From Segatella copri (GTDB lineage: Bacteria; Bacteroidota; Bacteroidia; Bacteroidales; Bacteroidaceae), in the NCBI RefSeq assembly GCF_002224675.1, contig NZ_NMPZ01000002.1:124001-188000 (forward strand): a stretch of DNA of 64,000 bases, written 5' to 3'. The notes below the pieces were generated by a model, which ran no database searches, was not told the DNA's origin, and saw only the letters and a list, made by a program, of their open reading frames with translations. A program made the translations under genes and the position numbers. Positions 16,453-23,669 of the stretch are shown in pieces (position 1 is the stretch's first letter; the number at the start of each line of letters is the position of its first letter).

Positions 16453-17320
16453 TTTCCAAAGACAGCTGGGTAGCTTTGGCAACCTGTTCGGCAGAAAGTC
16501 CCATTGCCAGCAATCGTTGTGCTGTTTCTGTGTTGGCCTCATGTTTGCCTTCTGCTATACCTTTTTCCATACCTTCAGCAATTCCTTCTTCCTTACCTTT
16601 TTCCTTACCTTTCTGGTAGCTGTCATCTATGAGGGTTCTTTCAACGCTTACGGAATCCCAAAACTTGTCGTAGGCTCTGAGTTCGGCATCCGAGAAACCG
16701 GAAATCTCCAGCTCCTCTACGGCTTTTCCAATCTCTGGGTCATTGAGCAGGTCGGAAGGAATCTCCTTCGTATTGGAATTGATTTCCGTGAGGAAACGGA
16801 GCCACAATACCATCATGCGCTTGTCGGCGATGGAATGAGGTGTGAACTTAGGGAGTTCAATGAAGGTGAAATGCAAGCCTTTAATCACCTTGTTACTGTC
16901 CTTATCGTGCACGATGCGGTAGTTGTGGATGAAATCTGGAGTATCATGCGCAAAGATATCATTTATCAGGTTGAGAGAATACACTGGTTGCAGTTCGCTG
17001 TATTTTCCGCCCTTTTTAGCCTGACTCACATAGAGCTTGGATGCATTGAACAGTACTCGCTGCTGAAATGCATCAGACCATTCCATCTGCATTTCCACGC
17101 AGAACTTCCTGCCTCTGACATCTGTGCAGAGTACATCCACAATGGTGTTTTTGCCCCCTTCGAGCTGGGGCACAAGTTCTGTAGGCAGATACTTGATTTC
17201 TTGTATCTGCTCCTCTTCGCTGAGTGGCAGGAGTGCGTTCAGAAGACTGATCAGTCTTTTAGGATGATTGCCGAATATCTTCTTGAACGTGAGGTCTGCC
17301 TTAGGATCTAAGTACTTCAT
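16427..17320 (-). CDS. PD-(D/E)XK nuclease family transposase (Rpn type)
   Basis: The 297-residue protein begins MKYLDPKADLTFKKIFGNH, the standard N-terminus of this Bacteroidota family. I chose this start because a promoter (TAACTTTG, minus strand, 17348-17355) covers the longer start at 17350; 17326 is also possible. The catalytic residues of the restriction-like fold are in IVDVLCTD and VEMQM. The C-terminal third is a Lys/Glu-rich coiled coil with repeated EGIAEGMEKGIAEG, followed by a small helical domain (LLAMGLSAEQVAKATQLS). Relatives (RpnA) promote RecA-independent DNA recombination. The 3' end and downstream REP hairpin are duplicated upstream of the gene. Confidence 0.85.
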   Translation of the reverse strand: MKYLDPKADLTFKKIFGNHPKRLISLLNALLPLSEEEQIQEIKYLPTELVPQLEGGKNTIVDVLCTDVRGRKFCVEMQMEWSDAFQQRVLFNASKLYVSQAKKGGKYSELQPVYSLNLINDIFAHDTPDFIHNYRIVHDKDSNKVIKGLHFTFIELPKFTPHSIADKRMMVLWLRFLTEINSNTKEIPSDLLNDPEIGKAVEELEISGFSDAELRAYDKFWDSVSVERTLIDDSYQKGKEKGKEEGIAEGMEKGIAEGKHEANTETAQRLLAMGLSAEQVAKATQLSLEIIKNLSNS

Positions 17321-17347
17321 AACCATCTGTTTTAAAATTCTCAAGCG

Positions 17348-17377
17348 CAAAGTTACGACTTTATTTTCATATCTGCA
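17348..17377 (-). promoter_or_regulatory. Promoter of the Rpn-type gene
   Basis: On the minus strand TTG (17375-17377), a 19-base spacer and TAACTTTG (17348-17355) match the Bacteroidota consensus and fix the start codon at 17320 or 17326. Confidence 0.6.
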
Positions 17378-17433
17378 AGGGATTTCTGGGAAAAGTTACG
17401 GAAAAAGTGAGAGATTGCGTTTTTTATGTAACA

Positions 17434-17551
17434 GGACAAGGGTCTATATGCCACGATGAAAAGGTGGCGTATAGACCCTTGATTATATGGTGACATTCGT
17501 AATCTACATCTCCGCTTTCTGTTTTTTATGAATTGCTCAGATTCTTAATGA
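17434..17551. repeat. REP-like hairpin repeat, copy 2, with duplicated Rpn 3' end
   Basis: The hairpin core is at 17438-17480. The 71 bases that follow repeat 16382-16452 with two or three changes, including the last 26 bases of Rpn coding sequence. Copies 1 and 2 are therefore direct repeats flanking the whole Rpn gene. Confidence 0.8.
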
Positions 17552-17799
17552 CTGAACTTTGCATGTGGCTTAAGTACGGGCTGAAGGCCCAAAAGCTCCT
17601 AGCCCAGGGCAGCGCCCTGGGTATGATGGCAATCAGCAAGGCGCCCTGTAAGGGCAAAAGCTTTGTATATTGCCAGGTATTTGAAAGCTTTTGCCCTTAC
17701 AGGGCGACAGGTTTGCGTCCATAAACACCCAGGGCGATGCCCTGGGCTAGGAGCTTCTGCCCTTTCAGGGCGTGTGGGGCTTACTTGCGAAAGTTCAGT
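17551..17799. mobile_element. MITE-like palindromic element with long inverted arms
   Basis: The 249-bp element starts ACTGAACTTTGCATGTGG and ends with the matching inverse ACTTGCGAAAGTTCAGT. Its arms pair over most of their length, with internal palindromes built on AGCCCAGGGC...GCCCTGGG and GCCCTGTAAGGGC. It encodes nothing. Partial copies lie at 25334-25374 and 31441-31558. It is inserted immediately after copy 2 of the REP repeat, and its last bases supply the stop codon of the 55-residue gene at 17795-17962. A dispersed, non-autonomous element moved in trans is the best reading. Confidence 0.7.
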
Positions 17800-17962
17800 A
17801 ATTTAATAATTGCTTGGCAGAAACTTCTACTACCCCGCCATTTCCGTCACTAATGACCACAGGACGATTGTATAAAGCCTTTTCTACCAACATATCATGC
17901 TGAGCTTCAACTAAACCTGATTCAACTTCGTTGATAAAGCCCTCAATCTCACTTTCACTCAT
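17795..17962 (-). CDS. Small acidic protein, unknown function, stop codon supplied by MITE
   Basis: A 55-codon frame starts at 17962 (MSESEIEGFINEVESG). The product is acidic and looks like two helices followed by a short beta segment (RPVVISDGNGGVVEVSA). No family is recognised; size and composition resemble small antitoxin-like proteins. The coding frame ends in the TGA contributed by the terminal bases of the neighbouring MITE, so the original C-terminus may have been longer. No toxin-like partner is adjacent on this strand. Confidence 0.45.
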   Translation of the reverse strand: MSESEIEGFINEVESGLVEAQHDMLVEKALYNRPVVISDGNGGVVEVSAKQLLNY

Positions 17963-18176
17963 AATCCTTAATATTTTAAATTAGTTCTGCAAATATACAT
18001 CAAAACCCTGACAACATAAAGTTTTTTGTGATTTTAACACATAATATTCCCCCAACCTGTCACGAGTATTTGTTCCCTACCGATGTATTCCGGATTAGTA
18101 TTGGTATGGGATGGCTATCCTTTATCTTATAAAATACGGGAATCCAAACTTTTCCCGAAACTTTTCTCCCGTTTTC

Positions 18177-18207
18177 TTTGCGTTTTCAAAATAAAGTCGT
18201 AACTTTG
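18177..18207 (+). promoter_or_regulatory. Promoter of the DUF4160/DUF2442 pair
   Basis: TTTG (18177-18180), a 19-base spacer and TAACTTTG (18200-18207) match the Bacteroidota consensus exactly, about 32 bases before the DUF4160 ATG. Confidence 0.7.
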
Positions 18208-18238
18208 CAATCAAGATAGATTAAAAAAGGAGGTTGCG

Positions 18239-18322
18239 ATGCCAAAGATATTTGAATACTTCGGATTTATCTTTCTGTTCTATTCAAATGAGCATGAACC
18301 AATACACGTTCAACTAAAATAA
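18239..18322 (+). pseudogene. Truncated DUF4160 protein
   Basis: A 27-residue frame (MPKIFEYFGFIFLFYSNEHE then PIHVQLK) preceded by an AGGAGG-like sequence matches the N-terminus of DUF4160, a family normally of about 80-90 residues, up to the EPIHV block. It then stops. Full-length DUF4160 genes are usually followed at once by a DUF2442 gene, as here (10 bases). The pair is thought to be toxin-antitoxin-like on genomic grounds. The truncation leaves the DUF2442 gene without an intact partner. Confidence 0.65.
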
Positions 18323-18332
18323 CGAAGAAATT

Positions 18333-18581
18333 ATGAACTTAAGTATCGTTTCTGCAAAATATGTGGCGCCATTAAAAGTTGAATTACACTTTAATGATGA
18401 TACCATTAAGACGATAGATGTAGGTGCTTTTATCAGAAATCACCCACATCCGCAATATAACTCTTACTTGAATGAAAACAAATTCAAAAAGTTCAAGATA
18501 GAGTTTGGTAATATCGTTTGGGGAAAGAATTGGGATTTGATATTTCCAATAGATAAGTTATATGCTGGCGTTTGCTGTTGA
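18333..18581 (+). CDS. DUF2442 domain protein
   Basis: The 82-residue protein has the compact DUF2442 pattern: an N-terminal strand pair (VSAKYVAPLKVELHFNDD), a middle FIRNHPHP-like loop and a C-terminal segment IVWGKNWDLIFPIDKLY. DUF2442 proteins often pair with DUF4160 and are treated as possible antitoxin or DNA-binding partners; the biochemical role is not established. It lies 10 bases after the truncated DUF4160 gene under the same promoter. Confidence 0.8.
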   Translation: MNLSIVSAKYVAPLKVELHFNDDTIKTIDVGAFIRNHPHPQYNSYLNENKFKKFKIEFGNIVWGKNWDLIFPIDKLYAGVCC

Positions 18582-18629
18582 ACAAGAAAAGGATGTTGTA
18601 TAAGTCCTTAATACAGTGGCTTTTACCGC

Positions 18630-18717
18630 ACCTCATAGAAAAACGACAAGGGTCTATATGCCACGATGAAAAGGTGGCGAATAGACCCTTGATTATATGG
18701 TGATATTCATAATCTAC
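18630..18717. repeat. REP-like hairpin repeat, copy 3
   Basis: The core is at 18648-18690 with one change (GGCGAATAG in place of GGCGTATAG). It has the same leading (GCACCTCA...ACGAC) and trailing (GATTATATGGTGATATTC) flanks as copies 1 and 2. It sits between the convergent ends of the DUF2442 gene and the DUF4143 ATPase gene. Confidence 0.8.
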
Positions 18718-18723
18718 CTGGCA

Positions 18724-19941
18724 TCAAACCAAAGTAGTCATTTTCAGAAAATCTCGCAGATGAATGTGCTTAATGCCATCAATATTGGTTTGACTGTAAA
18801 GCCTATCCATAGAAATCACGTATTTGGGATGACTGTCTTTTATCAATTTCAAATTGCCGAATTCACGCTCTACCGTTTCCTCAGAAGCCAGCAGATAGGT
18901 AACTTGCACATACGCCACACTATCCGCTTTCTCGGCAACAAAATCAATCTCAGCCTTATACATCTGACCAACATATACTTTATACCCCATCCTGCACAAA
19001 TGGATATATACAGCGTTTTCCATCACCTTTTCGATATCAAAACGCCTGTTGCCACCTATAATATGATTCCTGATTCCCAGATCTTCGAAATAGAACTTGT
19101 CGCCTAACTCGAAAAGTCGCTTGCCATGAATGTCGTATCTGTTAACTCGATCGATAATAAAAGCATTGCTTAAATACTCCAAATACGTGAGAATCATCTT
19201 GGCAGACGTTTCGGTGTTCTGGCTTTTCAGAAATTTTACAATACTCGTTGCTGAGAATTGTTTACCGATATTATCGCTCACAAACTTCAGCAGCGTTCGC
19301 AACAATGGTATGTTTCTGATGTTTTCTCGCTCTATGATATCACGAAGTACTATCGTATTATACACATTGTCAAGATAATCTTCTACCAAATCCGTATTTT
19401 CCAATCCTAAACTGCGCAACTGAGGGAGCCCGCCATACTGCAGATACAGGTTCAAGGAAGCATCATCATCCTTCAGTTCATGGAACGTCAGAAACTCTTC
19501 ATAGCAGAGTCCTCTAATGCGATAAGCAATATATCTGCCTCTCAGGCGAGTTGCCAGTTCGCCCGAAAGCATTTTGGCGTTGCTGCCGGTAATCATAATC
19601 TGGCAGGTATCATCCGATTGGATACTGAGGAGTGCTTTCTCGAAATCAGAAATCTCCTGCACCTCATCAATAAACAGATAGTTTTCCTTACCCTCAACGA
19701 TGTTGGCTGCTACATAAGCCTCCAGATCCTGATAGTTGGCTATCATATCAAATGAGGTTTTCTCCTTATCTATATAGATAACGTGATTTTCTTCATTCTC
19801 AGCGATGTGATTATAAATTCGCCGCATCACACAACTCTTGCCGACACGCCTCTGGCCCGTCAATGCAATCATCATTCCACGTCCAAACATGCGTTCGATA
19901 CGATTGGAATACCCTAGTCTTTCTAATATTTTTTGTTTCAT
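18724..19941 (-). CDS. ATP-binding protein with DUF4143 domain (AAA_14 family)
   Basis: The 405-residue protein has Walker A GQRRVGKS (residues 29-36), Walker B YLFIDEVQ and a sensor-like ITGSNAKMLSGE, the AAA_14 signature. A C-terminal DUF4143 domain follows from about residue 200; it has a winged-helix part and then a nuclease-like fold with EIDFVAEK and YVQVTY. These ATPases are widespread and poorly characterised; many lie in accessory regions. The C-terminal acidic residues resemble a PD-(D/E)XK core, so DNA cleavage is possible but unproven. A TATCTTTG element (minus strand, 19959-19966) precedes the start. It is flanked by REP copies 3 and 4. Confidence 0.85.
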   Translation of the reverse strand: MKQKILERLGYSNRIERMFGRGMMIALTGQRRVGKSCVMRRIYNHIAENEENHVIYIDKEKTSFDMIANYQDLEAYVAANIVEGKENYLFIDEVQEISDFEKALLSIQSDDTCQIMITGSNAKMLSGELATRLRGRYIAYRIRGLCYEEFLTFHELKDDDASLNLYLQYGGLPQLRSLGLENTDLVEDYLDNVYNTIVLRDIIERENIRNIPLLRTLLKFVSDNIGKQFSATSIVKFLKSQNTETSAKMILTYLEYLSNAFIIDRVNRYDIHGKRLFELGDKFYFEDLGIRNHIIGGNRRFDIEKVMENAVYIHLCRMGYKVYVGQMYKAEIDFVAEKADSVAYVQVTYLLASEETVEREFGNLKLIKDSHPKYVISMDRLYSQTNIDGIKHIHLRDFLKMTTLV

Positions 19942-20049
19942 ACGAGTAAAACTTTTCGCAAAGATACTCTTTTTGTTTCACATAAGTAACAAAAACGATA
20001 GATTTTTTGTTTTTATTACTTATAATTAACAGGTTTGGTACACATTGCG

Positions 20050-20108
20050 CCTCACGGGAAGCGACAAGGGTCTATATGCCACGATGAAAAGGTGGCGTAT
20101 AGACCCTT
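20050..20108. repeat. REP-like hairpin repeat, copy 4
   Basis: The hairpin core at 20066-20108 is identical to copy 1, and the leading flank CCTCACGGGAAGCGAC is shared. The trailing flank diverges at once after the stem, which marks the minimum unit of the repeat. Confidence 0.8.
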
Positions 20109-20130
20109 CTTACTTTCCGGTATCCTTGAT

Positions 20131-20168
20131 ATTCCCCCAACCTGCCAGAACATACGGGTTGGGAGAAT
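20131..20168 (-). terminator. Terminator-like hairpin after the amidase gene
   Basis: ATTCCCCCAACC (20131-20142) and GGTTGGGAGAAT (20157-20168) form a stem with one mismatch, 12 bases beyond the amidase stop. Similar CCCCCAACCTG arms occur at 18050 and 23975. Confidence 0.55.
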
Positions 20169-20179
20169 TTCATGAGATG

Positions 20180-20605
20180 CTATGAAGCCAGCAGAGGCTG
20201 AAGCTTCGTGGCATCGAAGCAGGGACAGGCTTTCTGCATGCCCGGCAAATCGCGGTGACCCAGAATGGTCTTGATGTCCGGAAACTCACGGTGAAGACGG
20301 AGGATGAGAAGCTTCATCGCCTCCTTCTGGGCTGGCGTGCGGGTATCAGAAATGCAACCGCTCGGCGACAAACCGCCCTCGTAGCAGATACCGATGGAAT
20401 GAGCATTGTAGCCCAAGGCATGAGCACCCATCCGCTCCACCGGACGGCAGGGATAAACCACACCTTCCAGGGTGATGTAAAAATGATAACCGATGTCGCG
20501 CCAACCGTTCACCACCACATGGTCGTGGCGCAACTGCTCTAGAGTGTACCGGTGATTGCAGCGGCTACCGCTGCAATGCACCACAATCATATCAATCTTT
20601 CTCAT
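20180..20605 (-). CDS. N-acetylmuramoyl-L-alanine amidase (Amidase_2 type)
   Basis: The 141-residue enzyme is an Amidase_2/PGRP-like zinc amidase that cuts the MurNAc-L-Ala bond of peptidoglycan. Zinc ligands are His10 (VVHCSGS) and the histidine in LGHRDLPG, with the cysteine in CPCFD as the third ligand. It has no signal peptide, like phage-type endolysins. It is the last gene of a leftward HU, smalltalk, amidase set that is common in Bacteroidota genomes and of phage or mobile-element character. Confidence 0.9.
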   Translation of the reverse strand: MRKIDMIVVHCSGSRCNHRYTLEQLRHDHVVVNGWRDIGYHFYITLEGVVYPCRPVERMGAHALGYNAHSIGICYEGGLSPSGCISDTRTPAQKEAMKLLILRLHREFPDIKTILGHRDLPGMQKACPCFDATKLQPLLAS

Positions 20606-20620
20606 AAGCCGTCCTCCTCA

Positions 20621-20725
20621 CTATAGGGTGCAGGATGATACACCCAGTGCCCCAAGCAGGGCGGTTAATACTGTCACCACAAACTTGATGACCTCGTTCA
20701 GTGTCTGTCTCTTCTTTTCTGTCAT
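20621..20725 (-). CDS. Smalltalk protein
   Basis: A 34-codon frame starts at 20725: MTEKKRQTLNEVIKFVV, then a hydrophobic helix ending in LGALGVSSCTL. This is the smalltalk family of very short Bacteroidota membrane proteins, regularly found next to an amidase and an HU-like gene. It has a charged N-terminus and one membrane helix. A holin-like role beside the amidase is an attractive idea but not shown. The amidase begins 15 bases after its stop. Confidence 0.8.
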   Translation of the reverse strand: MTEKKRQTLNEVIKFVVTVLTALLGALGVSSCTL

Positions 20726-20797
20726 ACGCTAAAGATTTTAAAGATTTAAATGAATAAAATTAAATGATACTTACTATGATGCCATGATGCAATGGTT

Positions 20798-21436
20798 CTA
20801 CAAACTTACATTGTCACCATCAGAGCCTTCACCATCAGTACTGCCGCCCGTTGTACTGCCGCTCGTTGTACTGCCACCCGTTGTACTGCCACCAGAGGTA
20901 TGCTCGCCGTCGGTAGAAGAATCGCCACCTGCAGAACTGTCGCCAGAAGTATTCTGCTTCTTGCTGGCAGCCTTCTTCACCTCCTCAATGTCAATCGTCT
21001 TGGCACCCTCCTTCTCAGCCTTCAATGCGGCACGCTGTACAGCACGGGATGCTACCTGTACAAACTCCATATTCTGGAATACAGAATAGAGTTCCGGACC
21101 TGGAGCATACTGGACGTTGACACCCTTGATATGAGTGTCGCTCTTGAAATCAGCGGCACTGTCAGCACCATCACTGACAATCTGCAGACGGAACTTGCCC
21201 AAATCACCAAACTCCACCTGGTTGCCACGCTGAAGCTCCAGTATCAGATTCTCTACCGCACTTACCAATACTGCGGTGACATCTGCGTAGGTAACCGTGG
21301 TCTGCATCGCAATCATCTTAGAGAACTTCTTGAGCGAAGTCTTCTCGTTCACCTGGGCACGGGCATAAAACTTACCCTTACCTGCATTCTTTCCAAACTT
21401 AGGAACGTACTTTACCAAACTGTAACTAACAGACAT
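20798..21436 (-). CDS. HU family DNA-binding protein with low-complexity tail
   Basis: The 212-residue protein has an HU/IHF-like fold at about residues 1-125, recognised by the helical segment and the GDLGKFRL turn, in the longer Bacteroidota form that starts MSVSYSLVKYVPKFGK. The last 55 residues are a repetitive acidic tail of Gly, Ser, Thr and Asp with GGSTT units, encoded by imperfect 15-bp DNA repeats, so tail length may vary. It should bind and bend DNA. It is first in the HU, smalltalk, amidase set and divergent from rep. TAACTTTG on the minus strand (21499-21506) is a likely promoter element. Confidence 0.8.
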   Translation of the reverse strand: MSVSYSLVKYVPKFGKNAGKGKFYARAQVNEKTSLKKFSKMIAMQTTVTYADVTAVLVSAVENLILELQRGNQVEFGDLGKFRLQIVSDGADSAADFKSDTHIKGVNVQYAPGPELYSVFQNMEFVQVASRAVQRAALKAEKEGAKTIDIEEVKKAASKKQNTSGDSSAGGDSSTDGEHTSGGSTTGGSTTSGSTTGGSTDGEGSDGDNVSL

Positions 21437-21526
21437 AATACTAAAAATTTAAATTGTTATTAAATGTTCGTGCATCGGACTCTTCCCGAATGCAATGGCA
21501 AAGTTACGAAACCGGCGAGGGGGCAT

Positions 21527-21613
21527 CTGCACACTTTCGTCCGCTTCCGTCGTCTTCTGCACTCTTTCGCCTTCTTATGTTCACTTTTGCACTCTTTTAT
21601 CAGGCACGCCAAT
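21527..21613. repeat. Degenerate 30-bp tandem repeats
   Basis: CTGCAC at 21527 and 21557 and TTGCAC at 21587 start three units spaced exactly 30 bases, each continuing with a T/C-rich CTTTCGNC-like stretch. They abut the 22-bp array. Confidence 0.5.
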
Positions 21614-21789
21614 CGCTCTTAGGAAAGATGAGTATCGTTCATCGGAAAGATGAGTATCGCTCATAGGAGCGACAGACCACGCTGATAGGAATGATGGGTA
21701 TCGCTGATAGGAGCAGCAGCCACCGCTGATAGGAACGATGACTATCATTCGTAAGAACGTGATGCTTCACTGATAGGAGAATTGTAAAC
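21614..21789. repeat. Array of eight degenerate 22-bp repeats (iteron-like)
   Basis: Eight units start at 21614, 21636, 21658, 21680, 21702, 21724, 21746 and 21768, each exactly 22 bases. The consensus is close to CGCTSATAGGAAMGATGASTAT. Units differ from one another but keep CGCT-A--GGA. The array lies in the 1.07-kb gap between the HU gene and the replication initiator gene. Iterons of 22 bp are the binding sites of Rep_3 plasmid initiators, so an origin role is possible but inferred. Confidence 0.75.
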
Positions 21790-22113
21790 CATAGATATGA
21801 TTGAGTAATCTTGCAGAAAGATGAACTTTTGCACTAGCAGGGAGAAGCGTAAGAAAGCAGTACTAGCAGGGAGAGGTTTAGTCACTACCAGGGTTTTTCA
21901 CTCCTATTAGAAAGAGAATCTACCACTATCGAAGATAGGACAATGTTTATAAATATCTATCTATCAAGCTATTATATAGTTATTTTTCTTAATATACTAT
22001 ACCCATATAGCTAATAGATATACGATTTATACTTAGAATCACAATGCGTAATGCGCAAAAGAAAAAGTTTTTTTTCAAAAATAACAAGTAAAATGCATTT
22101 TTGGGGAATAAAA

Positions 22114-22145
22114 TTTGTTTAAGTCAGAATAAATGATTACCTTTG
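22114..22145 (+). promoter_or_regulatory. rep promoter
   Basis: TTTG (22114-22117), a 20-base spacer and TACCTTTG (22138-22145) match the consensus. It would start a transcript near 22151 with a leader of about 350 bases before the rep ATG. Confidence 0.65.
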
Positions 22146-22150
22146 CATCA

Positions 22151-22503
22151 AGAAAGTTAAGAGAATAGGAATTTCTCAGCTCCTGATGCTTTTGCCAGGG
22201 GAGCTACTTTCTAGTGAGGATTTTCCAACTTCGCTCATTGAGTAGGATTAGGGCCTGAAAAATGAGCATTCAATTTAGATCCTTACAAGGCATTATTGTG
22301 CCCGATTAATTCGATTTGAATTATCGGCACGGATGCGAAGTAAGGTAAAAAGTCGATGCAGAACCCCCTAAAGGTCAATGTATGTTGACCTGTTCTCCTC
22401 GAAAAAGTTGGAACTTTATTTTAATTCCGTGCCGTATTTCTATAATAACATCAAGAATCTCCTTCCCGGAAGGTGATTTAAACTTAAACAAAACAAAAGC
22501 AAT
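22151..22503 (+). ncRNA. Structured 5' leader of the rep mRNA (candidate cis-regulatory RNA)
   Basis: Several paired segments are visible. AGAAAGT (22151-22157) pairs with ACTTTCT (22206-22212), closing a hairpin AGCTCC (22178-22183)/GGAGCT (22200-22205). CGGCACGGA (22325-22333) pairs with TCCGTGCCG (22426-22434). TTCCAACTT (22223-22231) pairs with AAGTTGGAA (22405-22413). ACTTCGC (22228-22234) pairs with GCGAAGT (22335-22341). The last two share bases and exclude each other, as in a switch. AGGTCAA/TTGACCT adds a local hairpin. No known RNA class is recognised. Confidence 0.55.
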
Positions 22504-23616
22504 ATGGCAACAAACAATCAAAACCAGAAATCGGAAGAGCCCGAGCCCTTCCTAATGCCTTCTCCTAAACAGGAAAAAGACGTTATTACCATTATGGGGG
22601 TACAGGGACTGTCGCACAACGACTTTTCTACCCTCGAACTGAAAATCATGTTGCAGTTAATCAAGATATCCCAGAAATTGATTGACTTCAATATCCGTTT
22701 ACACATCAATAGAGAGACCTTCATCTTTACTCCGGAACAGCGTGCAGCAGGTCATATCGACCTCTGCATAAAGCTCTCAGAGTTTGATCTGGCAGATACC
22801 CGACATGCTTCTCAGTTGCGTAATGCTTTGCTCCAGATGGCCAAACACCCTCTGGAACTAGCTTACAAATTGGGCGATCATACCTTCTACACCCAGTTTG
22901 ATCACCTTTTTGAATGCAAGGTCTGCCAATATCAGGGCAGATGGTGGGTTAAACTCCGCTATGACCTCCATGCCTACCGTTTTTTCTTCAGTTTTGACAA
23001 GGGCGCCTGCCACATCGACCTGAATGTGGTGCGACTGTGCCGTGGTGCATCGAGCATCAAACTATATCTAATGATGAATTGCTGGGGTGCCAAGGGCTAT
23101 ACCATGGTGAAGCCCGAAAATCTGATGGCTTTGCTGCATGGCAGGAAGGACTACTACAAGACCTGGTCGGCACTCAAGAACAAGGCACTCGACTTTGCCT
23201 GCAAGGATCTGAAACGCCTCTACGACCAGAGAATTATCGACCAATACCCTGTATATCAGCCTTTCTATCAATCAGAAGAGGCAGAGACGCATCACCATAT
23301 GCCCGATCATATCACCTTCACTTTTATAGACCGCGCAAATACGGGCGACACTTCGGGCGGCGCTACAGTTCCTGAGGAATTGCAGGGGGTACGTGCCCGA
23401 CTGAAATGGCGTCTCTATACACAATATCACGTGGACGAGAAGATTGCAGTTCTAGAAAGCCAGCGCCTGGCACTCGATATGCAGGGAGAGCTGGAGGACT
23501 GGTTTCAGAAGAAAGACTACTTTATCCGTAAGTGCCAGCAGGAACATAGAAAGATCAATGTGGGTGCCTATATAGCCAAGGCATTGGATGGCTTTTTAAA
23601 GGATCATCATGCATAA
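22504..23616 (+). CDS. Rep_3-like replication initiator
   Basis: The 370-residue protein has the outline of Rep_3 superfamily plasmid initiators, with two winged-helix domains. The first covers about residues 35-190 (VQGLSHNDFSTLELKIML to SFDKGACHIDLNVV). The second starts near 190, with SIKLYLMMNCWG, YTMVKPENLMALL and YKTWSALKNKALDFACKDL matching the DNA-recognition region that binds iterons. A C-terminal extension (295-370) is helical. It follows a promoter with a long folded leader and an array of 22-bp repeats. This suggests an integrated plasmid-like replicon or remnant. I am fairly sure of the fold class, less sure that it still initiates replication. Confidence 0.65.
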   Translation: MATNNQNQKSEEPEPFLMPSPKQEKDVITIMGVQGLSHNDFSTLELKIMLQLIKISQKLIDFNIRLHINRETFIFTPEQRAAGHIDLCIKLSEFDLADTRHASQLRNALLQMAKHPLELAYKLGDHTFYTQFDHLFECKVCQYQGRWWVKLRYDLHAYRFFFSFDKGACHIDLNVVRLCRGASSIKLYLMMNCWGAKGYTMVKPENLMALLHGRKDYYKTWSALKNKALDFACKDLKRLYDQRIIDQYPVYQPFYQSEEAETHHHMPDHITFTFIDRANTGDTSGGATVPEELQGVRARLKWRLYTQYHVDEKIAVLESQRLALDMQGELEDWFQKKDYFIRKCQQEHRKINVGAYIAKALDGFLKDHHA

Positions 23617-23669
23617 AGAAGCCTCTTGCATAGATGACTCTTTGAAGAACACAAATGAGAATATAGATT

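Noticed and set aside
21614..21789. CRISPR array made of the 22-bp repeats
   Set aside because: Units are directly adjacent with no unique spacers and they differ from each other; no cas genes are nearby. The same holds for 30187-30406.
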